Shown: positions 49,320 through 60,067 of the stretch, piece by piece
Position numbering within the stretch: the stretch's first letter is position 1
How the letters are laid out: each line of letters starts with the position of its first letter
NCBI GenBank assembly: GCA_037954665.1
Contig: JBBMOL010000012.1
Span: 7,874,001-7,938,000 of the forward strand
DNA from: Laguncularia racemosa
Taxonomy: Eukaryota > Streptophyta > Magnoliopsida > Myrtales > Combretaceae
Reading direction: 5' to 3'
Length of the DNA: 64,000 nt
Notes under the pieces: model-generated
What the model was told of the DNA's origin: nothing
Database searches by the model: none
Seen by the model: the letters and a program-made list of their open reading frames with translations, nothing else
Made by a program: the position numbers and the translations under genes

Positions 49320-49446
49320 GAGCTTCCTGGTCGAGCTTAAAACTTGAAAAAGGGACCCTTTCTTCTCTTAGTTCCATTCGCTTCCGGCCACCGCAACTCC
49401 ACCAGTCTTCACGAGCGAAGAAATCCATTTTTCTTAAACTCATCAG
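49320..49446 (+). other. Likely non-coding first exon of MFAP1
   Basis: A less AT-rich stretch ends in CATCAG|GTACTT at 49446. A matching acceptor TGGTTACAG lies at 50620, 73 bases before the MFAP1 start, giving a leader intron of 1174 bases. The exact transcription start is unknown. A leader intron of this kind is common in constitutively expressed plant genes. Confidence 0.45.
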
Positions 49447-50693
49447 GTACTTCTAACCCTCGTGAACAATCAAAACTAGGGTTTCCTTTATTTCCTTTTA
49501 CTTCTCTCTTTTCGTTTCAGATATTTTGGATAATTCTGTTTAGAATCAGTCTATAGTTTAGAATTGATGCGTTAGCTTCATTTTTCATTTTACTAGAAAT
49601 AATTGTATTTGCAGATTATTAAAAAAAAGAAAAAGAAAAACACATAACGTGTTGTAATATTTTGTGCTTCAGTATGTATTGATATTGCCGCGAATCCGAA
49701 ATTCTGACTGTTTAAGTGCTTGTGATTGTAAAGTATAAGTCTTTGTAAGTGATAGTATGATTAATGAAAAGGGTTTTGTTAATGGGTGCTTCTCTTTAAG
49801 CATATTTAACTCCAGAAGATGTAATTTTTTTTTTTTAAGTACTGATTATATGTTTCGACGAGAAAAAGATAAAATGATACTTGTGAATCTAATAGTACCC
49901 GAATTTGGTCTTTTAATTTCTGAGCTGTCATTTTTGAATTAGGGCATAAGCACTCTTAACTACCCTTGAATCCTTTAAGCCCTAAATTTTTTGCACTCCC
50001 TTCAAACCCTAGTTTTTCTTCACTAGACCAAGCTGATTTCTCCGTCTTTTTTCCCTTGTCAAACAAAGCGGACAGCTTTTTAACTAAGATCGGAGTGGGT
50101 GGCTCTGCTTTACTTGGTTTTGTCTCTTTTATTATCTGCATGGTATTATGTCCTTTGGCTCCATCCTGCTATTGATTTTGTAGTGTACGTGAAGATTTTC
50201 TCACAACATGGTGGATTTGCAGATTGATGATGTGTGTTGACTTCTATATCTTATTCAAAATATATTTTTTACTTTGTAAAGATCTCATGATGTTTAATAT
50301 GTGAGGAATGTTTATTTAATGTATGATTTACATTTGATCGATTAAAGGATTTAGAAGGATTAGAGGCTTAATCCTTTAATTGAATTCATAATTACATGAT
50401 TTTGTGTGGGAGCTACAGTTCAGATCTCAGTAATTCTCTATAAATTATTGGGATATTTGCATCAATGGGATTACATTTATATATCTGTTTTTATAATTCA
50501 CAACTTAATAGGATTAGAGGTTTAATCCTTTGATTTAGGGCTTTTATGTATTATTCAGGTGTAATATTTGATATAATTCTTGACTTAAGGATGTTCTGGG
50601 AAATTCCCATCTGGTTACAGGTTTTTGACAAAAGAGCTTGTTGACAAGCTGCAGCATAACCACCTTTTTGGTAACCTTTTTGTTAATAGTAAC

Positions 50694-53192
50694 ATGTCTG
50701 TGACGGCGGGGGTCAGTGAGGCAGCTATTGCTGTCAGGGATAAGCTTAAAGGTAAAATTGGGCAGACAAAAGTTAAAAGATATTGGCCTGGTAAAGCTCC
50801 TGAGTGGGCAGATGATGCTGATGAAGATGGAGATATTCAGATGGCCAGGGCAGCAGCCCTTGAAAAAGCTTTCCCTGCTCATGAAGATTCAGATATATTG
50901 AAGAAAGATGATCCTCGGTTGCGGCGTTTAGCTGAGAGCAGGATTGATAATCGAGATGAAGTCAGAGCTGATCACCGCCGCATCCGGCAAGCTGAGATTG
51001 TATCGACTATTGAAGAGGAAAGTAGAAGGCAAGAAGGTTTGGAAGCAGAGGAAGAGGATGCAGAAGCTTTGGAAGAAAGGAGAAAAAAGATTAGGGAGAA
51101 GCTGCTCCAGAGGGAACAGGAAGAAGCTGCTTTACTACCTGAAGAAGAGGAAGAAGAAGAGGAGGAAGAGGAAGAGGAGTCTGAGTATGAGACGGACTCT
51201 GAAGAGGAAACGATGGGTATTGCAATGGTGAAACCTGTTTTTGTCCCTAAGTCAGAGAGAGATACTATTGCTGAAAGAGAACGTCTTGAGGCTGAAGAAC
51301 GGGCTCTTGAGGAACTAATGAAGAGGAGACAAGAGGAGAGGAGAATAGAGACTAAGCAGATAGTAGTTGAGGAAATCAGAAAAGATGAGGAAATACAAAA
51401 GAACCTGGAAATGGAGGCAAACATTGCTGATGTGGACACTGATGATGAGGTTAATGAGGCTGAAGAATATGAAGCTTGGAAGGTGAGAGAGATTGCAAGG
51501 ATTAAGAGGGATCGGGAGGACCGAGAAGCAATGTTGAAGGAGAAGGAAGAGATTGAAAAGGTAAGAAACATGACAGAAGAGGAGAGGAGGGAGTGGGAGA
51601 GGAAGAATCCCAGGCCTATTGCTCAACCAAAGCAGAAGTGGAGGTTCATGCAGAAGTATTATCACAAAGGTGCCTTCTTTCAGTCAGAAGTGGATGACCC
51701 TGCAGGAACATCTGGAAGCAATAACATTTACACACGTGATTTCTCTGCACCAACTGGAGAAGACAAGATGGACAAGACAATTTTACCCAAAGTCATGCAA
51801 GTCAAGCACTTTGGCCGCAGTGGAAGGACTAAATGGACTCACCTTGTCAAAGAGGATACCACTGATTGGAACAATCCGTAAGTTCTCTTCTATTTCTTGA
51901 TGGTATCCAGTATTCCATCTCTTTTTTCTTCTTTTTATTACAGTATCCTAGTGTAATACTGGTTGGGCCCCCCAATTTTATCATACATATATTCAACCAA
52001 GAAACGATATCTAGATTCCTTACTGAGAGTGAACTTCACTTCTGAATATGACAAATTGACAAAATGTCTGGAAAAGTGTGACACCATATAATATTTATTT
52101 CATGACATATGGTTTGCAGTGTGGTGCCATCGTACATAAGATATTTGGACCAGGTGTGTCACTACAAATGTTGATGGTTAGCATTAGCAACATTAATCAT
52201 TTTAGTTTCAATCGTATTGTCACTCAGATATATCATGATCTTTTGACAGTTCCATCAATGAATACCTAGTGGTTTATACCTGTAGAAGATTCTCTTTTTT
52301 TCCTGTGGCCCCTTTTTTCTCTTTCTGTTGGAAGTATTAAGACATACGTGTCTGATAAATGACGGTGTTATACCTTTTTGGTAATTATTTTTGTTTCCTG
52401 TGGAACTGAATCGTATTTTTGTTGAAACTTAACTTCTTTTTTCTTAGAATAGTTATAAGACAAAAAACCTGCAGTTTTCATTTCTTGTTCTTTATTTGTT
52501 CCTTCTTTTCTGCCATCAAGGAAGTTTGTGCTTTGGGTTTTTTGTTTGGGGGTTGGGGTGGGGGGGGGAGAGGGGCTGGGGCGGTGGTGGGTGGGTTTTG
52601 GGGTTATTGTATATACCGGTGTTTTTAACTATATTTGATTTGCATTTGTGAATTTATAATTAGAACCTCTATTTGCCATACAGTGAAGTAAGAAATTACA
52701 TGGTGATCATTTCTCATTCGGGGTTGGAAGGGAAGTGCTTCTAATTTGGAAAACTAGCTTTTGCTTTCTGCATGATCTTTTCCTTTAGTCTGTGAGTCCT
52801 GCAATTGAAGTTCTCCATCTGGATTCTGGAGCAGCTGCAGTCATGTTTTCCTGCATTAGTAAATATTACTGCTGCCTTGTGCCTGTCTCTATTTGGATCC
52901 CTGCCATTCTCTCTTACATTGATTAAAATCAGCATCTGTTCAATGATGCTAATGTTGTTTCTTCTATATGACTTTTTGGCATTCTTTTGACCTTGAAATT
53001 GGGTTATCTGGTAATAGCTCTTCAAAACATATGCAAATATTCAGAAGGAAGCTTGAAACTTTGTGTTTTTCTTGCAGTTGGACATATAATGATCCTCTCA
53101 GGGCAAAATACGATGCAAAAATGGCTGGCATGAATGCCCCTATTGCTAAGCCTAAAGGAAGCAAAAAATTGAAGGACTGGGAATCTCGTTGA
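50694..53192 (+). CDS. MFAP1: Microfibrillar-associated protein 1 homologue, spliceosomal factor
   Basis: Two coding exons (50694-51877 and 53078-53192) join in frame to 432 residues, the usual family size. ATG 50694 is chosen because it begins MSVTAGVSEAAIAVRDK and no ATG precedes it in this frame after the splice acceptor at 50620. Landmarks are KVKRYWPGKAPEW (28-40), DPRLRRLAESR (73-83), a run of 13 Glu (150-162), and the MFAP1 domain from PVFVPKSERDTI (181-192) through WRFMQKYYHKGAFF, and GRSGRTKWTHLVKEDTTDW. Exon 2 supplies WTYNDPLRAKYDAKMAGM and the basic tail KGSKKLKDWESR. In animals MFAP1 is a nuclear protein of the pre-mRNA splicing B complex, despite its name; the same role is inferred here. 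The protein is highly charged and largely helical. Confidence 0.95.
52548..52603 (+). other. G-rich tract in the MFAP1 intron
   Basis: Within 56 bases there are at least eight tracts of three or more G, including one of 11. It lies in the 1200-base intron between the two coding exons. It has strong quadruplex potential on the sense strand; no function is shown. Confidence 0.55.
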
Positions 53193-53719
53193 GTCTTTGT
53201 AAGTACTTTAGAGCTTGGACAGGGAGAACCAGTTCCAGACCCTTGTTCCTCAGCTACTACAGTTCAGGTCTTTGTTGGCTTCACATACCGTGGAGAAGCA
53301 ACATTATTTGAAACATGCATACAGCTTAACTAGAGATTGATTTTATAACATGTTCTGTTGGATTCTAAATGAGTTGGTGCTTTCCAATCAGATTCCATGC
53401 TCCAAATTATGTCGTTTCTGTTACTTTCTTTACGCTCAGCCTAAACTAAAGAGAAAGGCATTACTTCATGCCCAATGGGGGAGCCAAACATTTCTGAGGG
53501 AAGTATGGATGAGAACTCCACTGACTTGGGATAACTAAATGAAGATTGACCTACCTCTTATACATGATGAGAAAGGAAATGCAAGCTTCAAGGTTTTGAC
53601 AACTAGTTAAAGCCACTGAAAGCTCCATTTTTGGACAGCTATCAAGCTTTGTACTTTTTTATGTATTGATTGACATTATATAATTGCTCAAGTCTTGTCG
53701 CAAGAGGTTAAATTTAGGT
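53193..53719. other. MFAP1 3' untranslated region
   Basis: Sequence after the stop codon is of gene-like composition for about 450 bases and carries no other coding signature. The MFAP1 3' untranslated region is the simplest explanation. Confidence 0.45.
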
Positions 53720-54090
53720 TAATCATAATATGGATTTTATGTCCATAACATATTTCGAGTTCTGTTGCCTTATATAAAGGCTTTGCCAAACCATATTCAA
53801 GTTTTATAATTTCTAGTGGGATTATCTTCACACTTGGAAAATGATCTAGGTTGCTTCCATCGTCTTTATGAAGACATCCGTTTTAATTGGAGCGTGTGTT
53901 TTTTTCTAGACATTCTTGGATACTTAATAAGATCAGAGGTTGTACACGTCAAATATTACTACTGTAATTTCAAAAGATTGCAATAAGCTAGTAATTAGTG
54001 ACCTTTAGTGGCAAGTAATTGTGAAAATAAAAATAACAACCAATGACTGACGGGGGGAGTTTACAATTATAAAAATATCCATGGAAAATG
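53720..54090. repeat. Repeat copy B downstream of MFAP1
   Basis: Diverged direct match to 47237-47430 plus about 48000-48240 (see that entry), without the LINE. It therefore shows the pre-insertion form. It is followed by about 440 bases of AT-rich DNA with nothing recognised before the Ty3-gypsy element. Confidence 0.6.
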
Positions 54091-54528
54091 AGGAAAACGA
54101 AATCTAGTTTTAGAAGAAAGCATCCTCCTCATTTTCATAATTATTAATGAATACTCTCCTGTCGCTACTTAAATTACTGTTAACCTCAACATATTATTGA
54201 GATTATTATGATGACATTCAACAGCTATAAAATTTTAGTTATAATAAATATCAAAAAGAATTTAGAAAAGGTTTTTTTCCGCAAAATGTAAAAAAAAAAA
54301 AAAAAAGAAGAAGTTATCAGCAGCCGTGAGACATGGCATGTAAAATTGACCTACTTGACAACGAGTAAGTTGTATTTAACCATCTTTCATGAGGATAAAA
54401 GAGCAGAATCCCTTAAGAAAATATCTGAAATTATCGAACATGTTGAATACATTACCCTTTTATTCAGTTGTACGGTACTAGTTAACGTTTTATAAAAGAG
54501 ATGTCCACATTAATACAAGATAACATAG

Positions 54529-54867
54529 TGATAGATCAGATATGACTCATGTGTACGTTAGGCGTAAGAAAAAGGAGTTGACAGCTAAGGGCAGGAGTTG
54601 ATGAGTTGTTTGAATTGTTGGTTGGTTAGTAGTTAGCCGTTGAGATTAGTTAGGAAGTTACTAACTGTCCAATGTGAATTGTTGAACAGAAACTAACCAA
54701 TATATAAGTGGAATATTAGTCGTATAGAAGAGAGGAAAAAAATAGTTAGTTTACTTGAGCCTTAGGCTGGAGGAGCTGGCCTCAAAACCAGATCTTGTAC
54801 TCTTGACTCTTGAAAGAAATAATAATAAAAGTTCGTGGGATCTACATTGATTACGTGGATCCTAACA
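54529..54867 (+). repeat. 5' LTR of the Ty3-gypsy element
   Basis: 339 bp, begins TGATAGATCAGATATG and ends GTGGATCCTAACA. The primer site starts at 54869, after one base. Preceded by CATAG. Confidence 0.95.
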
Positions 54868-54868
54868 T

Positions 54869-54880
54869 TGGTATCAGAGC
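54869..54880 (+). other. Primer binding site of the Ty3-gypsy element
   Basis: TGGTATCAGAGC, complementary to initiator-methionine tRNA, one base after the 5' LTR. Confidence 0.9.
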
Positions 54881-54896
54881 TACCGATTCTAGGAAC

Positions 54897-57800
54897 ATGG
54901 TTGCTAAGAAGGCTGATAATAGGATAGAAGGGATTGAGAAGGATCTGGAATCTCTCTGAGAAGAAAGTAGGAAGGATAGGGAGGAGATTCAAAGAGTCAT
55001 TAGCCAAGTTCACCAGAATGTGCAACGGCAAATTGATCGATCCAATCAAGAAATGTGTGATCATTTGAAGACAGAAATGAGAAGTATGATGTTGTCAGTT
55101 TTGCAAACATGGAAAGGAAATGACAGTGGAGGAGAGGTGGGAATGGTTAGAACGGAAGGAAATCGTCCAGAAGTTCATCGAAGAAGGGAATTAGGGAAGG
55201 ACCCCATTGAAGTAGATGAGCAGTTTGAGAGTAATGAAACGAAATACTTCGGGAAATTGTAATGAACAGATTCTAGGATCTATGAACAATAAGGAACTAC
55301 GAAAGGATTGTCGAACAAGAAGGATTGAGATGCCTGTCTTTGCAGGAGAAGATCCAGATGGATGGATATATAGAGTTGAACGATTCTTCTCGGTGGGAAG
55401 ATTTTTCGAAGCAGAGAAGATGGAGTTGGTGGGAATGAGTTTGGAGAACGATGCGTTAACATGGTTCCGATGGGTAGAAGGAAGAAGACCTATAACGGAT
55501 TGGCAAGAATGCAAGAAATTGTTAATACAAAAATTTAGACCAGCCCATGAAGGCACGCAATGCCAAAGACTATTAGCAGTGAGGCAAGGAGGGACAGTAA
55601 CGGAATACATTAGTAAATTTCTTGAACTTGCCACACCCTTACCCGAATTACTAGATTCTGTATTCGAGAGTACTTTCTTGAATGGATTAATGGATGACAT
55701 CAGATTGGAGGTGCAGATCTTGAAACCAAAAGGGTTAGGAGAAATGATGGAATTAGCACAGCAAGTGGAAGAAAAATTGAGAAGGTTGAGTGTTTATAGG
55801 TGGAATCGTGGGGGATTAGGAGTTAGGATGAGTACTGCTGGCTCAAAGACAGAAACTATAGGAAAAACAAGGGATGATCTAGTAGGTAATGAGGGTAGAG
55901 CTAGCATGATATCTCGTAATAGAGTAATGGAAGGGAATAAGAGTCAGAATCTGGGTGGATTTAGAAGGCTGACTTTGGGAGAATTACAGGACAAGAAAGC
56001 CAAGGGAATTTGTTTTCGTTGTGATGAGAAATTTAGTCCTGGGCATAGATGTAAGAAAATGGAATTGCAAGTCTTAGCTGCAATGGAGGATGAAAAGGAT
56101 TCCGAGGAAGGAATTGAAGAGGAGGTAATGGAAGAGTCCCTCCAAACAATTGAATTAGCTGTCGAGTCTGTGATGGGTTTCACTTTTCCAAAGACGATGA
56201 AGGTAAGAGGAATGGTGGAGGGGCGAGCAATTATTGTACTAATTGATAGTGATGCTTCGCATAATTTCATTTCCTGGGAGTTATTGGCATTATTGAATTG
56301 TCGACTAGAGAGAACTCCGAAGTATATGGTTGCCATGGGTAATGGGACGAAGATCAAAGGTAAAGAGATATGCAGGGGAGTGGAGTTGTTAGTCCAAGGA
56401 GTGAAAGTCGAAGAAGATTACTTGCCAATGAAATTGGGTAGCTATGACATCATTCTCGGAATTAAATGGTTACAAACATTAGGGAAGGTTGTGCATGATT
56501 GGCGAAAGATGACCATGGAGTTTGCAGTTGAGGGGCAGACCGTTACAATTGTAGGAGACTTAGCATTGTCCAAGACACCTGTAAGTATGCGGACTTTGCT
56601 GCATTCCATAGATGATGATGATTTACTATATTTGTTGCAGTTAAGATCACTAGGAGTGGAGGAACTGAAGGATATCAATGAAATTCCTTTAGAAATACGG
56701 CAGATACTTAAGGAATTTGAGGCAGTATTTAACTGGCCTCATAGCCTACCTCCGGAGCGGGTCAAAAATCATGCCATTGTGTTAAAGGATAAGGTGAATC
56801 CGATATCGGTACGACCATATAAATATTCCCAATTTCAAAAGAATGAAATAGAAAAGTTGGTAAGAGATATGTTGGATTCAGGAATAATACGCCCTAGTGT
56901 TAGTCCCTATGCAAGCCCTGTGTTATTGGTTAAGAAGAAAGATGGGGGGTGGCGGTTCTGTGTAGATTACCGTGCCTTGAACAAAGTTACAGTGATGGAC
57001 AAATTTCCTATCCCAATTATAGACGAGTTATTGGATGAGTTGACGGGAGCTATGGTGTTCTCCAAGATAGATCTCAAGTCTGGGTATCATCAAATTCCAA
57101 TGAAGAAGGAAGACATTGAGAAGACTGCATTTCGAACGCATGAGGGACATTACGAATTCCTTGTCATGCCTTTTGGTTTGACAAATGCTCCAGCTACGTT
57201 CCAAACTCTTATGAATCATATTTTCAAACCTTACTTGCGAAAATTTGTGCTTGTGTTTTTTGATGATAGTTTAGTGTATAGTCGAAGCATTACTGATCAT
57301 ATGCATCATTTACGACTAGTTTTAGGAATATTGTTATCTCAACAATTATATGCCAATCCAAAGAAGTGTGTCTTTAGGTAGGTAACCTTGGAGTATCTTG
57401 GTCATATTATTTCTCAGGATGGAGTGGCAGCAGATAGTAGAAAAATTCAAGTTATGATGTCGTGGCCAAGACCTAAGAATGTTAGAGAATTGCGAAGTTT
57501 TTTGGGACTTACAGGATACTATCGCAAGTTTGTAAAAGATTATGGAGAGATTGCATGGCCGTTAACCCAGCTTCTTCGCAAGGATCATTTCCAATGGACT
57601 GCAGATAGTGATAAGGCGTTTCAACAACTTAAATAGGCTATGATTAGTGCTCCAGTCCTTGCTTTACCAGATTTTTCCAGGCCATTCATTGTGGAAACTG
57701 ATGCATCATCTCATGCCATTGGCGCAGTGCTGATGCAGGACGGTAAGCCTATCGCTTACTATAGTCAAGCATTGTCTGGAACGAGAAAATATAAGTCTGC

Positions 57801-59595
57801 ATATGAACGAGAGTTACTGGCCATTGTCTTGGCAGTCAAGAGGTGACGTTCCTATTTGTTGGGTCATCAGTTCATTATACGAACAGATCAACAACCACTT
57901 AAATTTTTGTTAGAGCAACGGGAAGTTCATCTAGATTACCAACGATGGCTGTCCAAGTTGTTGGGTTATGATTTTTCCATTGAGTATAAAGCAGGAAGGG
58001 AGAATCGAGTTGCAGATGCCTTGTCCAGGGTCTCGCACGAGACCGAGTTGATGGCAGTCACAGTAGATGGAGTATTGGAGATGGATAAAGTCTTGGAGGA
58101 GATTCATGCAGATCCTAAATTGTCCAAGCTTAAAGCTGAAATACTGGAAAATGAGGGAGCTCATCCTCCCTTTATAGTAGTGCACAACCGTCTACTGTAT
58201 AAGGATTGCTTAGTGCTTCCTCGGACTTCTTCTTTCATTCCCTCTTTACTGGCTGACAGTCATAGTAGTCATATTGCAGGCCATGGAGGAGCGCTTAAGA
58301 CCTATTAGAGGTTAGCTGGAGAGTTGTATTGGGAAGGGATGAAGCATGATGTATACAAGTTTGTTGCAGAGTGCCTTATCTGTCAACAAAATAAATATTT
58401 GTCTCTTTCGCCAGCTGGTCTTTTACAACCTTTGCCCGTGCCATTGCAAGTGTGGGAGGATATTACTATGGACTTTATTAAAGGGCTGCCTAAGTCAAGG
58501 GGTTTCTTTGCTATTTTTGTGGTTGTTGACAGACTTAGTAAGTATGCTCACTTTGTTCCACTAAAACATCCTTATACAGCTCAATCTGTCGCCACTGTCT
58601 TTGCTAAGGAAGTTGTCCGATTACATGGCTATCTACTTTCCATTGTTTCTGATCGTGATAAAGTCTTCCTTAGCAAATTTTGGACAGAACTGATCCGCTT
58701 GTAGGGCACTCATCTACAGCATAGTTCTGCCTATCATCCTCAAACGGATGGACAGTTTGAGGTGGTGAACAGATGTTTAGAAGCTTACTTACGCTGTTTT
58801 ACTAGTTAGCAACCTAAATGTTGGGTTACTTGGTTAAGTTGGGCTGAGTATTGTTATAATACTTCTTTTCATTCTACTCTGGGTACTACTCCTTTTAAGG
58901 TGCTATATGGGCGCGATCCTCCTAAGCTTCTCCGCTATGATATTCCTTCTACAGCCTTCCCTTCATTGATGCTTTACTGCAAGAACAAGATCATTTTTTG
59001 GTTGAGCTACGACATCATCTTCTCATTGCCCAACAACGAATGAAGTTATAGGCAGATGGCAAGCGCAGGGAGTTGGAGTTTCAGGTTGGTGATAAGGTCT
59101 TTGTTCGTTTAGCTCCTTATCGTCAACAATCGCTGAGTAAATGTAGTAGTGAAAAGTTGGCCCCTCGTTACTTTGGTCCTTTTGAGATTATTCAACGCAT
59201 AGGGGCAGTGGCATATAAGTTATAATTGCCTCCTTCAGCTAGAATACATTCTTTTTTTCATGTATCTCAGCTTCGCAAGGTTATCGGTCCTAATACTGTG
59301 GCGACAGCCATTCCTACTCAACTGTTTCTTCCAGACACTAGGTACCTGCAGCTAGATGCTTTACTTGCCATTCGTAATCTTCCTGATGGACCAGGATTGG
59401 AAGTGTTAATTCATTGGCAGGGTCTTCCCTCATCCGATGACACTTGGGAACGTTTTGCTGATATGGTTAACCGTTTTCCCGAGTTTCACCTTGAGGACAA
59501 GGTGAAAGTGATGGGGGGGAGTAATGATAGATCTGATATCACTCATGTGTACGTTAGGCGTAAGAAAGGGGAGTTGACAGCTAAGGGCAGGAGTT
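54897..59595 (+). pseudogene. Ty3-gypsy gag-pol polyprotein relic with chromodomain
   Basis: The likely start is ATG 54897, with a TGA at 54957 and a frame change between about 55200 and 55310. Domains: capsid (EMPVFAGEDPDGWIYRVERF to ELAQQVEEKL, 55327-55780); knuckle CFRCDEKFSPGHRC (56010-56051); protease with LIDSDASHNFIS, where the usual Gly after Asp-Ser is Asp; RT with FSKIDLKSGYHQI and VFFDD (56990-57270); RNase H with VETDASSHAIGAVL; integrase with its HHCC finger and catalytic MDFIKGLP, VSDRDK, and TDGQFEVVNR; chromodomain VLIHWQGLPSSDDTWERF near 59400-59460. Stops lie at 57379, 57634, 57844, 58306, 58702, 58807, 59049 and 59223, with a second frame change between about 58810 and 59040. 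It is non-autonomous. Confidence 0.93.
59505..59524 (+). other. Polypurine tract of the Ty3-gypsy element
   Basis: The purine-rich AAAGTGATGGGGGGGAGTAA lies directly before the 3' LTR. It is also translated, because the chromodomain frame continues through it. Confidence 0.8.
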
Positions 59596-59862
59596 GATGA
59601 GTTGTTTGAATTGTTGGTTGGTTAGTAGTTAGCCGTTGAGATTAGTTAGGAAGTTACTAACTGTCCAATGTGAATTGTTGAACAGAAACTAACCAATATA
59701 TAAGTGGAATATTAGTCGTATAGAAGAGAGAAAAAAAAATAGTTAGTTTACTTGAGCCTTAGGCTGGAGGAGCTGGCCTCAAAACCAGATCTTGTACTCG
59801 ACTCTTGAAAGAAATAATAATAAAAGTTCGTGGGATCTACATTGATTACGTGGATCCTAACA
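59525..59862 (+). repeat. 3' LTR of the Ty3-gypsy element
   Basis: 338 bp, begins TGATAGATCTGATATC and ends GTGGATCCTAACA, followed by CATAG at 59863-59867. Its first 73 bases also carry the end of the pol frame, which stops at 59597. Confidence 0.95.
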
Positions 59863-60067
59863 CATAGCTTAAAACTGTTAAAGAAAAGATCTCGCATGTA
59901 AAAACTGAGAATTCACCACCAGTTTCAGCTTGTAAATACACTATTTAAAGGTAAAAAGGCAATCATTGCTATCTTCATTCAAATCAGTAAAGCTTCTGAC
60001 GTACTATCTTACAAGAATTGACTATTGATTAATATACCAGTGCTAGATTAAGTAAGCAGATGGATTC

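Larger units (their letters stand above)
54529..59862 (+). mobile_element. Complete chromodomain Ty3-gypsy element, Reina-like, with target duplication
   Basis: The 5334-bp element has LTRs of 339 and 338 bp, a TGGTATCAGAGC primer site, gag, protease, RT, RNase H, integrase, a chromodomain and a G-rich polypurine tract. The target duplication CATAG flanks it at 54524-54528 and 59863-59867. The LTRs differ by five substitutions and two small indels (about 1.5 percent), so insertion is fairly recent. Short LTRs, total length, the C..C....GH..C knuckle and the C-terminal chromodomain fit the Reina group of chromoviruses. It sits between the convergent 3' ends of MFAP1 and the ASG1-like gene, 205 bases beyond the latter's stop. 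Confidence 0.95.

Noticed and set aside
50625..50693. N-terminal extension of MFAP1 by 23 codons
   Set aside because: The frame is open but begins at a TTG, not an ATG, and sits just after a likely splice acceptor at 50620. MSVTAGVSEAAI at 50694 matches the family start.
50972..51571. 199-residue Ser-rich minus-strand ORF opposite MFAP1
   Set aside because: It is the antisense shadow of the Glu/Arg-rich MFAP1 exon; its Ser runs are the reverse complement of GAA/GAG codons.
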